DNA of 58,357 nt from Lysobacterales bacterium (GCA_019187485.1 JABAQR010000050.1:1-58357), one strand, 5' to 3'. Positions 1-9,140 are shown, counted from the stretch's first letter. The notes: a model not told the origin generated them from the sequence alone. Numbers and translations: made by a program.

Positions 1-1306
1 GCGAATCGGCCGCGCGCGCCAGCGGCAGGCCGCGGCCGCGCGCCGCCTGCGCGAGCTTCTCCAGGGTGGCCGTGCCGATGTCGCGCCTAGGCGTCGCCAC
101 CGCGCGCACGAAGGCCGCGTCGTCCTCGGGATTGGCGAGCAGGCGCAGGTAGGCCATCACGTCCTTGATCTCCTGGCGATCGAAGAAGGACGTGGCGCCG
201 GACAGGTGGTAGGGCAGCTTCTGCGCGCGCAGCGCCAGTTCCAGCGCGCGCGCCTGGTGGTTGGAACGGAACAGCACCGCGAAATCGCGCGGCGGCAGCT
301 GGTCGACCAGGCGCCGGTGCACGATCTCCATCGCCACGAACTCGGCCTCGTCGCCGTCGCCGCCGCGCGCGACGATGCGGATGCGATCGCCCTCCGGCAG
401 CGCGCTCCACAGCTTCTTCGGGTGCAGGTGCGGGTTCTGGCCGATCACCGCGTTCGCGGCACGCAGGATGCGCTGCGCGCAGCGGTAGTTCTGTTCGAGC
501 TTGACGACCTTGAGCCGCGGGTAGTCACGACCAAGTCCTTCGAGGTTCTCCGGGTTGGCGCCACGCCAGGCGTAGATCGACTGGTCGTCGTCGCCGACCG
601 CGGTGAACAGGCCGCGCTCGCCGGCGAGCAGGCGCAGCAGCCGGTATTGCGCGTCGTTGGTGTCCTGGTATTCGTCGATCAGCAGATAGCGCAGCTTGCG
701 CTGCCATTTGGCGCGCACGTCTTCCTGCGCGTCCAGCACGCGCACCGGCAGTGCGATCAGATCGTCGAAATCGACCGCGTTGAAGGCGGCGAGGCGCTGC
801 GCGTAGGCGCCGTAGAGCTCGCCGGCCTCGCGCTCGCGCGGCGTCTGCGCGAGCGCGCAGGCCTGCTCGGGCGACAGCCCCTGGCTCTTGGCGCGCCCGA
901 TCAGGCTGCGCAGGCGTTCGAGCACGTCGTTGGCCGCACCCTTGGGCGCCAGTTCCTTGACGATCGCGCGCGCATCGTCCTCGCCGAGGATCGAGAAGCC
1001 GCGCCGCAGACCCGCGTGGGCGTGCTCGATCTCGAGGAAGCGCAGCCCGAGTGCGTGGAAAGTGGACACCGTCAACCCGTCCGAACCGCCTTCGCCGAGC
1101 AGCCGCGCCACACGCTCGCGCATCTCGCGTGCGGCCTTGTTGGTGAAGGTGATCGCCGCGACCTCGTTGGCGCCGTACAGCCCGGAACGCAGCAGGTGCG
1201 CGATCTTCTGCGTGATCACGCTGGTCTTGCCCGAGCCCGCGCCGGCGAGCACCAGCAAGGGTCCGTCGAGATAACGCACGGCTTCCTGTTGTTGCGGGTT
1301 GAGCAT
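1..1306 (-). CDS. rep: ATP-dependent DNA helicase Rep (3' part missing, runs off left edge)
   Basis: UvrD/Rep superfamily 1 helicase, a 3'-5' DNA translocase that helps replication forks past obstacles. The protein starts at the ATG whose complement is 1304-1306 and reads MLNPQQQEAVRYLDGPLLVL. Visible motifs are Walker A (AGAGSGKT, about residues 21-28), motif Ia (TFTNKAAREM), Walker B (LIDEYQDTN), motif III (GDDDQSIYAWRGA) and motif IV-V territory (SGATSFFDRQEIKD). The opening residues, FDDLIALP and the SGATSFF region fit Rep better than UvrD or PcrA. About 435 residues are present of a usual 650-680; the C-terminal 2A/2B part lies left of the window. It stands divergent to the MITE and the EamA gene. 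No clear promoter was identified upstream of 1306. Confidence 0.93.
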   Translation of the reverse strand, partial: MLNPQQQEAVRYLDGPLLVLAGAGSGKTSVITQKIAHLLRSGLYGANEVAAITFTNKAAREMRERVARLLGEGGSDGLTVSTFHALGLRFLEIEHAHAGLRRGFSILGEDDARAIVKELAPKGAANDVLERLRSLIGRAKSQGLSPEQACALAQTPREREAGELYGAYAQRLAAFNAVDFDDLIALPVRVLDAQEDVRAKWQRKLRYLLIDEYQDTNDAQYRLLRLLAGERGLFTAVGDDDQSIYAWRGANPENLEGLGRDYPRLKVVKLEQNYRCAQRILRAANAVIGQNPHLHPKKLWSALPEGDRIRIVARGGDGDEAEFVAMEIVHRRLVDQLPPRDFAVLFRSNHQARALELALRAQKLPYHLSGATSFFDRQEIKDVMAYLRLLANPEDDAAFVRAVATPRRDIGTATLEKLAQAARGRGLPLARAADS

Positions 1307-1390
1307 CGGGGGCGGGGGGATCGGACCGGGGGCGGGAGTCTAAGAGCGATCTGGTCCTTTGCGGACAAATGCAGTTGCCGCGCGCCGAGC

Positions 1391-1641
1391 TACCCCGGAT
1401 GTTTCATGAAGGCACGCGGATGATCGCGAAGGGCTTTGCGCCGGGATCGAGGCGTGAGGAGGAGGAATGGTTGTTCCATTGCGACGACGAGCAACGAAGA
1501 GCCCGGCGCAAAGAACGAGCGAGGGCCGCGTGAGCGAGGAAATGGTGCGTACGGTCTGCCATCGCGAAGCGTTGTCCGATTCCCACGTAAAATCAATGAT
1601 ATCGAGTCATTTCCTCGCGACTTCATGAAATATCCGGGCTA
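1391..1641. mobile_element. 251-bp MITE-like element with 21-bp terminal inverted repeats
   Basis: The only gene-free stretch over 300 bp (1307-1692) is mostly this element. Left end 1391-1411 and right end 1621-1641 are inverted copies differing at 2 of 21 positions (core CCGGATRTTTCATGAAG). Inside are two further perfect inverted pairs: CTTTGCGCCGGG at 1434-1445 with its complement at 1502-1513, and GCGAGGAAATG at 1534-1544 with its complement at 1608-1618. No open reading frame inside looks like a gene. Terminal repeats plus nested hairpins and no transposase are the hallmarks of a non-autonomous element. The ends remind me of IS1380-type termini, but that is from memory and unverified. 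A diverged copy of the right end occurs at 49474-49511. Confidence 0.75.
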
Positions 1642-1692
1642 CCCCCTGCGTGCCGAGCCTGATGCTGGAAGGCCCGCCCCGCGAGCCCACGC

Positions 1693-2625
1693 GTGACCAC
1701 CTCCCGCCGCAGCGAACTCATCGGCTACGCGCTCGCGGCGACCGCGGCGGTGCTGTTCTCGGCCAAGGCGATCCTGGCCAAGTTCCTGTACCGGCACGGG
1801 ATCGACCCGATCACGCTGATGACGCTGCGCATGGGCCTGGCGCTGCCGGTGTTCGCGACGGTCGCCGCGGTCGAGACCTGGCGCGCGCGCCGGCGCGGGC
1901 ATCGCCTCGACGCGGCGGACTGGCGCCAGATCGGGCTGCTCGGCTTCGTCGGTTACTACATTTCCAGCTACCTCGATTTCCGGGGCCTGACCCATATCGC
2001 CGCGGCGCTCGAGCGGCTGATCCTGTTCCTGACGCCGACCCTGGTGCTGCTGCTGACGGTGCTGCTGTACCGCCGGCCGGTGCCGCGCCGGCAGCGCATC
2101 GCGCTCGCGATCAGCTACGCCGGCACCGTGCTGGTCTTTGTCGAACACCTGCGCTTCGATGCCGGCAACGTCTGGCTCGGCAGCGCGCTGGTCTTCGGCG
2201 CCGCGCTCGCCTACTCGATCTACCTGGTGCAGTCGGGCGAAATCGTGCAGCGCGTCGGCAGCCTGCGGCTGGTGTCCTGGGTGATGCTGGTGTCGAGCGC
2301 CTGCTGCCTGGTCCATTACGCGCTGGTGCACCCGCTGCGCGACCTCGCGCAACCGCTGCCGGTGCTGCAACTGTCGCTGGTCAACGCGCTCGCCTGCACC
2401 GTGGCGCCGGTGTTCCTGACGATGTTCGCGATCGTCCGCATCGGCGCCGGGCGCGCCTCGCAACTGTCGATGCTCGGCCCGGTCTCGCTGCTCTTCCTCG
2501 GCCACTGGCTGCTCGACGAGCGCATCAGCGCGGTGCAACTGGCGGGCACCGCGGTGGTGCTGGTCGGCATCGGCGTGCTCACCGCGTCGCGGCGGGAGGC
2601 CGGGCCGGAAGGGAAAGGCCTTTGA
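1693..2625 (+). CDS. EamA/DMT-superfamily inner-membrane transporter
   Basis: A 310-residue integral membrane protein with about ten hydrophobic segments arranged as two EamA repeats (roughly residues 8-145 and 155-305), the standard drug/metabolite exporter layout. It starts at GTG 1693 (MTTSRRSELIGYALAATAAV), just after the MITE. Its length is normal for the family. A second EamA gene lies at 4928, so two paralogues flank the TonB receptor. The substrate cannot be read from sequence; members export amino acids, nucleosides and other metabolites. The gap of 64 bp to the receptor gene would allow co-transcription. Confidence 0.85.
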   Translation: MTTSRRSELIGYALAATAAVLFSAKAILAKFLYRHGIDPITLMTLRMGLALPVFATVAAVETWRARRRGHRLDAADWRQIGLLGFVGYYISSYLDFRGLTHIAAALERLILFLTPTLVLLLTVLLYRRPVPRRQRIALAISYAGTVLVFVEHLRFDAGNVWLGSALVFGAALAYSIYLVQSGEIVQRVGSLRLVSWVMLVSSACCLVHYALVHPLRDLAQPLPVLQLSLVNALACTVAPVFLTMFAIVRIGAGRASQLSMLGPVSLLFLGHWLLDERISAVQLAGTAVVLVGIGVLTASRREAGPEGKGL

Positions 2626-2689
2626 CCCACATCATCGCGCCGCGCGCAGCGCTCCCGCAGTCTGCCGCCATCGATTTCCGGAGCCCGTC

Positions 2690-4864
2690 ATGTACGCCAC
2701 ACTGCTGCTGCCAATGGCCCTCGCCACGGCCGTCCAGGCAGTTCCGGAGAAGCCGCTCGAAGCGGTGGTCAGCGTCGCCAGCCGCAGCGCCCAGCCGGCG
2801 CGCGAGGTGGCGGGCACGGTCTCGCTGGTCGAGCGGGATCGCATGGATCAGACGCTGGTGCAGGATCTGGCCGACGCGGTGCGCTACGAGCCCGGCGTGT
2901 CCGCGCCGGAGGACGCCGGCCGCTTCGGCATCCAGGGCTTCGCCATCCGCGGCCTGTCCGGCAATCGCGTCGGCATGGAGATCGACGGCGTGCCGGTGGC
3001 GGACGGTTTCGCCATCGGCCACTACCTGTCCAACGCCTCGCGCGGCGCGATCGAGACCGCCTTCCTGTCGCGCATGGAGATTCTGCGCGGACCGGCTTCC
3101 ACGCTGTACGGCTCGGACGCGCTGGCCGGGGTGGTCAGCATGCGCACCTGGACGCCCGAAGAGTTGCTCGCGGGTGTCCGCGGCGACATCGGTGTGCGCC
3201 TGGAAACCAACGCATTGACGCGCGACGGCAGCGTCGCCGCGAGTGGGCTGTCGGCCTTTCGCGGCGGTCCTTTCGAGCTGCTCGCCGGGCTGGTGCGCCG
3301 CAGTGGCGAGGAACGCGAGAACCGGCCGCGCGAGGGTGGCCTCGCCAGCAACCCGGCCGAGCGCGACGAACGCAGCGAGCTGCTGAAGCTGGGTTTCGAT
3401 GCGGGCGGGGCTGGGCGTTACGGGCTGATGTTCGATCAGGCTCACGAACGCGTGCAGACCGATTACCGCTCGCTCGTCCACGGCAGCGGGCAATACGCCA
3501 GCACCAACCGCATCCTCGGCGACGACCGCTTCGGGCGCACGCGCGCCTCGCTGGACGCGCTCTACACGCCGGGCCTGACCGGCTTCGAGGATCTCCGCGT
3601 CAATGTCTACGGCCAGCGCAGCCGCAGCGGCCAGAACACCCGCCAATGGCGCGATGCGGTGGCTCCACGCACACCGCCGAGCTTCCGGGATCGCCTGTTC
3701 GTGCTCAAGACCCAGGCGGTGGGCGTGGACGTGCAGGCAGAGGGGCGCTTCGAGGGCTTCGGCGCGAAACACTGGCAGGTGTACGGCATCGAGCTTTCGC
3801 AGACCCGCCTGTCTGAGCTGCGCGACGCCATCGAGACCAACCTCATCACCGGCGCACAGACCAATCTGATCGCCGGCGAACGCTATCCCGTACGCGATTT
3901 TCCAGATTCGACCGCGACCGAGTTCGGCGCCTTCTGGCAGGACGAGATCCGACCCGGCGATGGCGCGCTGACGCTGATTCCGGGCATCCGCTACGAGCGC
4001 TACCGGGTGCAGGCCCGCACCGACGCCATCTTCGTCGCCGACAATCCCGGACTGACCCCGGTGAACCTGTCGGAATCGCAGTTCACGCCCAAGTTCGGCC
4101 TGCGCCACGAGCTCAACCACACGACCCAGGTATTCGCGCAGTACGCCTTCGGCTTCCGCGCGCCGCCGGTGTCCGACGTCAACATCGGGTTCACGATCCC
4201 GAGCTTCAATTACATGGCGATCCCGAACCCGGACCTGCGGCCGGAACGCTCGCACGGTCTGGAACTCGGGCTGCGCTACGCCGGCGAGTTCGCATCGCTG
4301 GAAGTCGTCGGCTTCGACAACCATTACCGCGACTTGATCGAATCGCGCGTCAGCCTCGGCGTCAATGCCGCCGGCACGCTGGTGTTCCAGTCGCAGAATC
4401 GCGACCGCGCGCACATCCTCGGCATCGAACTGCGCGGCGAGGCCAGCCTGCCGTGGGCGGGTTTCGCGCTGAATGGCGCGCTGGCGTGGACACGCGGCAC
4501 CGACGAGACGCGCGATCTGCCGCTCAACAGCGTCGAGCCCGGCAAGCTCACCCTCGGCCTGTCCTACGACAGCCTCTCGGGCCGCCACCGCATCGAGCTG
4601 GTGGCCAACGCGGTGCAGGCCAAGCAGCGCGTGGACGACAGCGCGGGGACCTTGTTCCGTGCGCCGGGCTACGCCACGCTGGACGCCTACTGGCGCATCG
4701 CGCTGGCCGAGCGGGTGCAACTGGATCTCGGCGCCTTCAACCTCGGCGACCGCCGCTACTGGTTGTGGAGCGGCGTGCGCGGCCTGCCCGAGAACGCCCG
4801 CGAGATCGACCTCTACACCCAGCCCGGGCGGCAGTTTGGGGCGACCGTGCGCTACACGTGGTGA
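2690..4864 (+). CDS. TonB-dependent outer-membrane receptor, hemoglobin/heme-receptor type
   Basis: A 724-residue TonB-dependent receptor. Residues 1-18 look like a signal peptide (MYATLLLPMALATAVQA). The plug follows at about 30-150 with FGIQGFAIRGLSGNRVG and RMEILRGPASTLYGSDALAG, which are family signatures of the hemoglobin/heme/transferrin receptor group. The rest is a 22-strand barrel ending in the aromatic terminus TVRYTW. The heme-receptor hallmarks FRAP (489-492) and NPDL (513-516, usual form NPNL) are present, but no histidine lies between them, where classical heme receptors have a conserved one. The ligand is therefore uncertain. The start is ATG 2690 with GGAG about 8 bases upstream. 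No TonB/ExbBD or heme-degradation genes lie nearby. Confidence 0.85.
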   Translation: MYATLLLPMALATAVQAVPEKPLEAVVSVASRSAQPAREVAGTVSLVERDRMDQTLVQDLADAVRYEPGVSAPEDAGRFGIQGFAIRGLSGNRVGMEIDGVPVADGFAIGHYLSNASRGAIETAFLSRMEILRGPASTLYGSDALAGVVSMRTWTPEELLAGVRGDIGVRLETNALTRDGSVAASGLSAFRGGPFELLAGLVRRSGEERENRPREGGLASNPAERDERSELLKLGFDAGGAGRYGLMFDQAHERVQTDYRSLVHGSGQYASTNRILGDDRFGRTRASLDALYTPGLTGFEDLRVNVYGQRSRSGQNTRQWRDAVAPRTPPSFRDRLFVLKTQAVGVDVQAEGRFEGFGAKHWQVYGIELSQTRLSELRDAIETNLITGAQTNLIAGERYPVRDFPDSTATEFGAFWQDEIRPGDGALTLIPGIRYERYRVQARTDAIFVADNPGLTPVNLSESQFTPKFGLRHELNHTTQVFAQYAFGFRAPPVSDVNIGFTIPSFNYMAIPNPDLRPERSHGLELGLRYAGEFASLEVVGFDNHYRDLIESRVSLGVNAAGTLVFQSQNRDRAHILGIELRGEASLPWAGFALNGALAWTRGTDETRDLPLNSVEPGKLTLGLSYDSLSGRHRIELVANAVQAKQRVDDSAGTLFRAPGYATLDAYWRIALAERVQLDLGAFNLGDRRYWLWSGVRGLPENAREIDLYTQPGRQFGATVRYTW

Positions 4865-4927
4865 ACCCGGAACGACCCCGACGCCCGCGACCGCTATCCT
4901 GCGCCGCCCGCCCCCGCGCCGCCGCCG

Positions 4928-5800
4928 ATGAATCCCGAGACCCAGCGCGCCGATCATGTGCGCGGCATCGTCATGATGATCGTCGCGGTCGGCAGTTTCG
5001 CGCTGATGGATGCGGCGCTGAAGCTGCTGGCGCCGCACTATCCACCCAGTCAGGTCGCGGCGCTGCGCGGCTACGCCTCGCTGCCGGTGATCCTCGTCTG
5101 GGCGGCGGTTCTTGGGCGGCGCGCGCGGCTGTTCGAGGTGCGCTGGCCACTGCACCTGCTGCGCGGCGCGCTCGGCATCCTGATGCTGGCGAGCTTCGCC
5201 TTCGCGCTGCGCACGGTGCCACTGTCGGAGGCCTATGCGATCTTCTTCTTCGCGCCGCTGCTGATCACGGCGCTGGCGGCGCCGATCCTGGGCGAGCGCG
5301 TCGGCGCGAACCGCTGGTGGGCGATCGCCATCGGACTGCTCGGCGTGCTGGTGGTCCTGCGTCCGAGCGGATCCGGCATGCTCTCCTGGGGCGGGCTTGC
5401 GATTCTGGTGTCGACCGCCTGTTACGCCGCGACCGCGATCGCGGCGCGCATCCTGGGGCGCAGCGACACCTCGGTGTCGATGGTGTTCTGGCTGATGGTC
5501 GTGGTCGCGCTCGGTGCCACCGCGCTGACCGGCCGCGACTGGCAGCCGGTGCAATGGGCGCACGGCTGGGCGCTGCTGGCGATCGCCGTCACCGGTTCGC
5601 TCGGCCAATGGGCGGTCACCGAGGCTTTCAAGCGTGGCCAGGCTTCGCTGATCGCGCCCTTCGAATACACCGCGCTGGCCTGGGGCATCGGTCTGGACTG
5701 GCTGTTCTGGCACACCCTGCCGCGACCACCGGTCCTCGCCGGAGCCGGCATCGTCGTCGCCAGCGGCCTGTTTCTGATCTGGAGCGAGCGTCGACGCTGA
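4928..5800 (+). CDS. EamA/DMT-superfamily transporter (second copy)
   Basis: A 290-residue, ten-helix EamA family protein starting at ATG 4928 (MNPETQRADHVRGIVMMIVA). It carries two repeats: the first ends near GERVGANRWWAIAIGLLGVL (a typical DMT segment boundary) and the second ends near PVLAGAGIVVASGLFLIW. It is a likely exporter of a small metabolite, substrate unknown. A -10-like CTATCCT lies about 30 bp upstream with no convincing -35, so it may have its own weak promoter or read through from the receptor gene 63 bp before it. It converges with the ArnT-like gene; the 60-bp gap between them (5801-5860) is locally AT-rich and holds nothing recognisable. Confidence 0.85.
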   Translation: MNPETQRADHVRGIVMMIVAVGSFALMDAALKLLAPHYPPSQVAALRGYASLPVILVWAAVLGRRARLFEVRWPLHLLRGALGILMLASFAFALRTVPLSEAYAIFFFAPLLITALAAPILGERVGANRWWAIAIGLLGVLVVLRPSGSGMLSWGGLAILVSTACYAATAIAARILGRSDTSVSMVFWLMVVVALGATALTGRDWQPVQWAHGWALLAIAVTGSLGQWAVTEAFKRGQASLIAPFEYTALAWGIGLDWLFWHTLPRPPVLAGAGIVVASGLFLIWSERRR

Positions 5801-5860
5801 TCGATGCGATAAAAATCAAATATTTGCGCGTTCGACTTGCGGGTCGGCCATGCATGATCG

Positions 5861-7360
5861 CTAGTCGCGCCTTCGCAAGATATCGCCGGCCACATAGCGC
5901 TCGAAGCGGGTGCGTTCGCGAAAACGCCAGCCGTCGGCGCTGAGGGTTTGGCGCAGCCGCGGCAGGCGTTCCGTGGTGGTGATGAAGAGCCGTCGCTCGG
6001 CTTCGCCGAGGACCTCGGCGAGCGTGCGGTCGAAGGTCGGGTCGGCGCGCGCGGTCATCGACACCCGCGCCACCGGCACCCGCAGGTAGAAGCGCAGCCC
6101 GTACAACGCGGATTCGTCGACGAACACCACCTCGCCCGGATCGGTCCAGTGCCGGCGCAGTTCGACCGCGAGCGCGCGCGTGTCCTTGGCGTGCGGCAGC
6201 AGCAGCGGCAGCAGTGCCTTCAGCGCCAGCAGCAGGGCCGCAGCCAGCAACGCGGTACGCCAGGCAAGGCGGAACTCACCGGCCTCTTGCACGCGCCAGC
6301 GGCGCGCCGCCAGCAGCGCCATCGGCGCCAGCAGTGGCAGCAGGTACAGCGGCAGGCGCGAGCGTGCCAGGCAGAAAACCACCAGGGGCAGCAGCAGCCA
6401 CAGCAGCAGAAAGCGGTCCTCGGGCGCACGTGCCGCCCACCAATCGCGCCAGGCCGCAGCACGTCGCGGCAGTGCCGGCAGCCGGCGCAGCAATCGCCAG
6501 GACCACGGCATCAGGCCCAGCAGCAACACCGGCAGATAGACCTCGATCGCTCCGTACCAGTGCCCGTTGCGGTCGTGCACAGCGGTGAACACACGCGCGT
6601 AGACCTCGTAGCCCAGGAAATAGCCGAGCAGGCCGGGGTTGGCGATGACCACCACCAGGTACCAGGGCAGGGCGAGCAGCACGAACAGCGTCGCCGAAGG
6701 CCGGTCCAGCAACGCCGGGTGTGGTTGCGGCAGCGTGCGTCGGTGCGCCAGCAGCGGCAGCAGCGGCAACAACCCCGGCGGTCCCTTGGTCAGGAAGGCG
6801 AGCGCGAAGCCCAACCACATCCAGCGTCGCGCCACGGCCGCATCGGCGCCATCGCGTGCCTGCCACAGACGTACATAGCCGTACACCGCGAGGGTCTCGA
6901 AGGTGGTCAGCAGGAAATCGGCGTTGATCAGATGCGCGGCGACGAAGGGCACCAGGCTGGTGGCGAACACCAGGCCCGGCAGCCAGGGTGCGGCCGGCAG
7001 CAGGCGGCGCCCCAGCAGCATCAGCAAGACCACCGTGGCCAGCAGCGAGAGCGCGTTCGGCAGCCGCAGCGCCGCCTCGTTGGCGCCAAAAGCGAGCACG
7101 CTCGCGGCCATTGCCCAGCAGGTCAGCGGCGGCTTCGCGAAATGCGCATGTTCGGGGTGTCGGCGCGGCGTCAGCCAGTCCCCGGATTCGATCATCTGCA
7201 AGGCGATGTTGCTGTAGCGCCCTTCGTCGGGGCCCCACAGGCCGCGTTCGCCCTGGAAGGACAGCGCCAGCAACAGCGCGAGCAGCAGAGTCCACAGCAC
7301 CGGGCTGCGCACCGTCACGCGAACGTTGGCGGCAGCGACCGGGACGACAAGTTCGGACAC
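5861..7360 (-). CDS. ArnT/PMT-like integral membrane glycosyltransferase (GT-C fold)
   Basis: A multi-spanning membrane protein of about 499 residues from GTG 7360, or 485 from GTG 7318; no ribosome site separates the two. GT-C enzymes move a sugar from an undecaprenyl or dolichyl phosphate carrier to an acceptor in the periplasm. The first periplasmic loop has WGPDEGRYSNIALQMIESGD, the acidic PDE-x-RY motif of ArnT-type transferases, followed by FAKPPL. A dozen or more hydrophobic segments follow, then a soluble tail ending VAGDILRRRD. ArnT itself adds aminoarabinose to lipid A, but there are no other arn genes here, so only the family is assigned. It is divergent to uraH, with a REP-like palindrome between. 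Confidence 0.75.
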   Translation of the reverse strand: MSELVVPVAAANVRVTVRSPVLWTLLLALLLALSFQGERGLWGPDEGRYSNIALQMIESGDWLTPRRHPEHAHFAKPPLTCWAMAASVLAFGANEAALRLPNALSLLATVVLLMLLGRRLLPAAPWLPGLVFATSLVPFVAAHLINADFLLTTFETLAVYGYVRLWQARDGADAAVARRWMWLGFALAFLTKGPPGLLPLLPLLAHRRTLPQPHPALLDRPSATLFVLLALPWYLVVVIANPGLLGYFLGYEVYARVFTAVHDRNGHWYGAIEVYLPVLLLGLMPWSWRLLRRLPALPRRAAAWRDWWAARAPEDRFLLLWLLLPLVVFCLARSRLPLYLLPLLAPMALLAARRWRVQEAGEFRLAWRTALLAAALLLALKALLPLLLPHAKDTRALAVELRRHWTDPGEVVFVDESALYGLRFYLRVPVARVSMTARADPTFDRTLAEVLGEAERRLFITTTERLPRLRQTLSADGWRFRERTRFERYVAGDILRRRD

Positions 7361-7444
7361 GGACGTCGGCGGTGGAAGGGGCGGCGAGAAGCATACGGCC
7401 GCGGCGGCGGATTGGCGGCGTGACCGTCCCGGATTGGCTTCCCT

Positions 7445-7484
7445 GGTGGGAGCTTCCGATTGCGTTGCGACATCGCTCCCGCAC
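7445..7484. repeat. REP-like palindrome (GTGGGAGC type) upstream of uraH
   Basis: GGTGGGAGC at 7445-7453 faces GCTCCCGCAC at 7475-7484, an imperfect hairpin with a 21-bp loop. Palindromes built on GTGGGAGC are widespread intergenic REP sequences in pseudomonads and xanthomonads (general knowledge). It sits in the divergent gap between the glycosyltransferase and uraH, about 50 bp before the uraH start. Confidence 0.5.
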
Positions 7485-7531
7485 GAAAGGTCCGGGCTAG
7501 ACTGCGCGCCTCCGCACGCGAACCGCTTCTC

Positions 7532-7885
7532 ATGGGCCGACTGACCACCCACATCCTCGACACCGCGCACGGCTGTCCCGGCGCCGGCATCGCGATCCGC
7601 CTGTATCGCCTCGACGCCGACGCGCGCACGCTGCTGGCCGAACGCACCAGCAATGCCGACGGCCGCTGCGATGCGCCGCTGCTGGAAGGCGCGGCCCTGG
7701 TGGCTGGCCGCTACGAACTCGATTTCGCCGCCGGCGACTATTTCGCGGCACGCGGCGTGGCGCTGCCGGTGCCACGCTTCGTCGATGTCGTCACGCTGCG
7801 CTTCGGCATCGCCGACCCCGCCGCGCACTACCACGTGCCGCTGCTGGTCTCGCCGTACAGCTACAGCACCTACCGGGGCAGTTGA
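7532..7885 (+). CDS. uraH: 5-hydroxyisourate hydrolase (transthyretin-like)
   Basis: A 117-residue HIUase that hydrolyses 5-hydroxyisourate, the product of urate oxidation, to OHCU. The family signatures are at both ends: [17 protein letters not shown] with active-site His7, and the C-terminal tetrapeptide YRGS at 114-117. The start is ATG 7532, chosen because the family begins with L(T/S)THVLD; longer forms in frame add nothing conserved. Its stop overlaps or abuts the start of puuD (TTG 7882 or GTG 7888), so the two are translationally coupled and make consecutive pathway steps. There is no signal peptide, so it is cytoplasmic. Confidence 0.95.
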   Translation: MGRLTTHILDTAHGCPGAGIAIRLYRLDADARTLLAERTSNADGRCDAPLLEGAALVAGRYELDFAAGDYFAARGVALPVPRFVDVVTLRFGIADPAAHYHVPLLVSPYSYSTYRGS

Positions 7886-7887
7886 GC

Positions 7888-9078
7888 GTGGCAACGGATT
7901 TCTGGATCGAGGCGGCAAGCTTCCTGCTGCGCTGGCTGCACGTGGTCGCGGCGATCGCGTGGATCGGCGAGTCCTTCTATTTCGTGATGCTCGACCGCGC
8001 GCTGAAGCCGCCGCGCCACTACGAGCCGCGCGTGCACGGCGAACTGTGGTCGGTGCACGGCGGCGGCTTCTACCACAAGCGCAAGTTCCTGCCGGCGCCG
8101 GAGCAGTTGCCGGAGGACCTGCACTGGTCGAAATGGAAGTCCTACACCACCTGGCTGTCCGGCTTCGCGCTGCTGGCGATCCTGTACCTGGCGCAACCCG
8201 GGATCTGGCTGATCGACTCGGCGGTGGCGGCGCTGACGCCGGCGCAGGCGATCGCGGCCGCCCTCGGCTTCCTGGCCGGCGGTTACGTCGTCTACGACGG
8301 CGTCTGCCGCCTGGTCGGCTTCCGCGACGCCCTGCTCGGCGCGATCGTGGCCGCCTTCGTGCTCGGCCTGTGCTTCCTTGCGACCCAGCTCTTCGCCAGC
8401 CGCGCCGCCTTCCTGCTGGTCGGCGCGACGCTCGCCACGATCATGTCCGCGAACGTGTTCTTCGTGATCATCCCCGGCCAGAAGCGGATGGTCGCGGCGC
8501 TCGCGCGCGGCGAGACCCCGGACCCGCTTCCGGGCAAGCGCGGCAAGCAGCGTTCGGTGCACAACACCTACTTCACGCTGCCGGTGGTGTTCGCGATGCT
8601 GTCGATCCACTATGCGCCGGCGCACGCGCACCAGCATGCGTGGATCGTGCTCGCGCTGTTCATGCTCGCCGGCGCGCTGATCCGCCAGTTCTTCGTGCTC
8701 TGGCATTCCGGCGGGCGCGCCTGGTGGCTGCTCGCGCTCGGTGGCGGCCTGCTGCTCGCGACCTTCACCTGGCTGGCGCCACATCCACAGGCCGCCCCGG
8801 CGCCGGGCAGTAGTCCCGACCTCGCAGCGCCGAGCACCGCCCAGGTGCAGGCGGTGCTGGCGCAACGTTGCGTGCAGTGCCACGCGCGTGCGCCGACGCT
8901 GATGCCGAGCGCACCGCTGGGTGCGGTGTTCGAGAGCGAGACCGAGATCGAACAGCGCGCCGACAAGCTGCATCAGCAGACCGTGCTGCTGAAGATCATG
9001 CCGCCCGGCAACCTCACCCAGATGACCGATGAAGAGCGCGAACTGATCGACCGCTGGTACCTGGCGCGGCGGCCTTGA
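7888..9078 (+). CDS. puuD: Membrane urate oxidase/hydroxylase with cytochrome c domain
   Basis: PuuD-type urate hydroxylase, the membrane enzyme that oxidises urate to 5-hydroxyisourate and passes electrons to the respiratory chain instead of making peroxide. It has about 396 residues from GTG 7888; TTG 7882 inside the uraH stop is an alternative. The N-terminal part has eight or so membrane helices (the PuuD/DUF989 domain, starting FWIEAASFLLRWLHVVAAIA) with several conserved histidines. The C-terminal domain (about 310-396) carries a heme c site CVQCH at 328-332 and a likely Met ligand in KIMPPGNL. Product and neighbour match: uraH directly upstream uses its product. Confidence 0.92.
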   Translation: MATDFWIEAASFLLRWLHVVAAIAWIGESFYFVMLDRALKPPRHYEPRVHGELWSVHGGGFYHKRKFLPAPEQLPEDLHWSKWKSYTTWLSGFALLAILYLAQPGIWLIDSAVAALTPAQAIAAALGFLAGGYVVYDGVCRLVGFRDALLGAIVAAFVLGLCFLATQLFASRAAFLLVGATLATIMSANVFFVIIPGQKRMVAALARGETPDPLPGKRGKQRSVHNTYFTLPVVFAMLSIHYAPAHAHQHAWIVLALFMLAGALIRQFFVLWHSGGRAWWLLALGGGLLLATFTWLAPHPQAAPAPGSSPDLAAPSTAQVQAVLAQRCVQCHARAPTLMPSAPLGAVFESETEIEQRADKLHQQTVLLKIMPPGNLTQMTDEERELIDRWYLARRP

Positions 9079-9093
9079 GGACCCAGTCCTGTA

Positions 9094-9116
9094 CGCGGGA
9101 GCGGTTTCATCCCGCG
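9094..9116. repeat. REP-like hairpin after puuD
   Basis: CGCGGGA at 9094-9100 pairs with TCCCGCG at 9110-9116, in the form GCGGGAGCGGTTTCATCCCG followed by CGACCGGG. This is the layout of xanthomonad/pseudomonad REP units (GGAGCGGCTTC...CCGCGACC). It lies 16 bp after the puuD stop. Confidence 0.5.
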
Positions 9117-9140
9117 ACCGGGCCGTGACGAGGTGGCCCA

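Noticed and set aside
2579..5713. A 1044-residue minus-strand open frame opposite the TonB receptor and second exporter
   Set aside because: Low-complexity shadow frame; the plus strand carries clear receptor and EamA motifs.
7361..7918. N-terminal extension of the glycosyltransferase over uraH, giving a 685-residue protein
   Set aside because: The extension is antisense to the conserved uraH reading frame and has no GT-C character.
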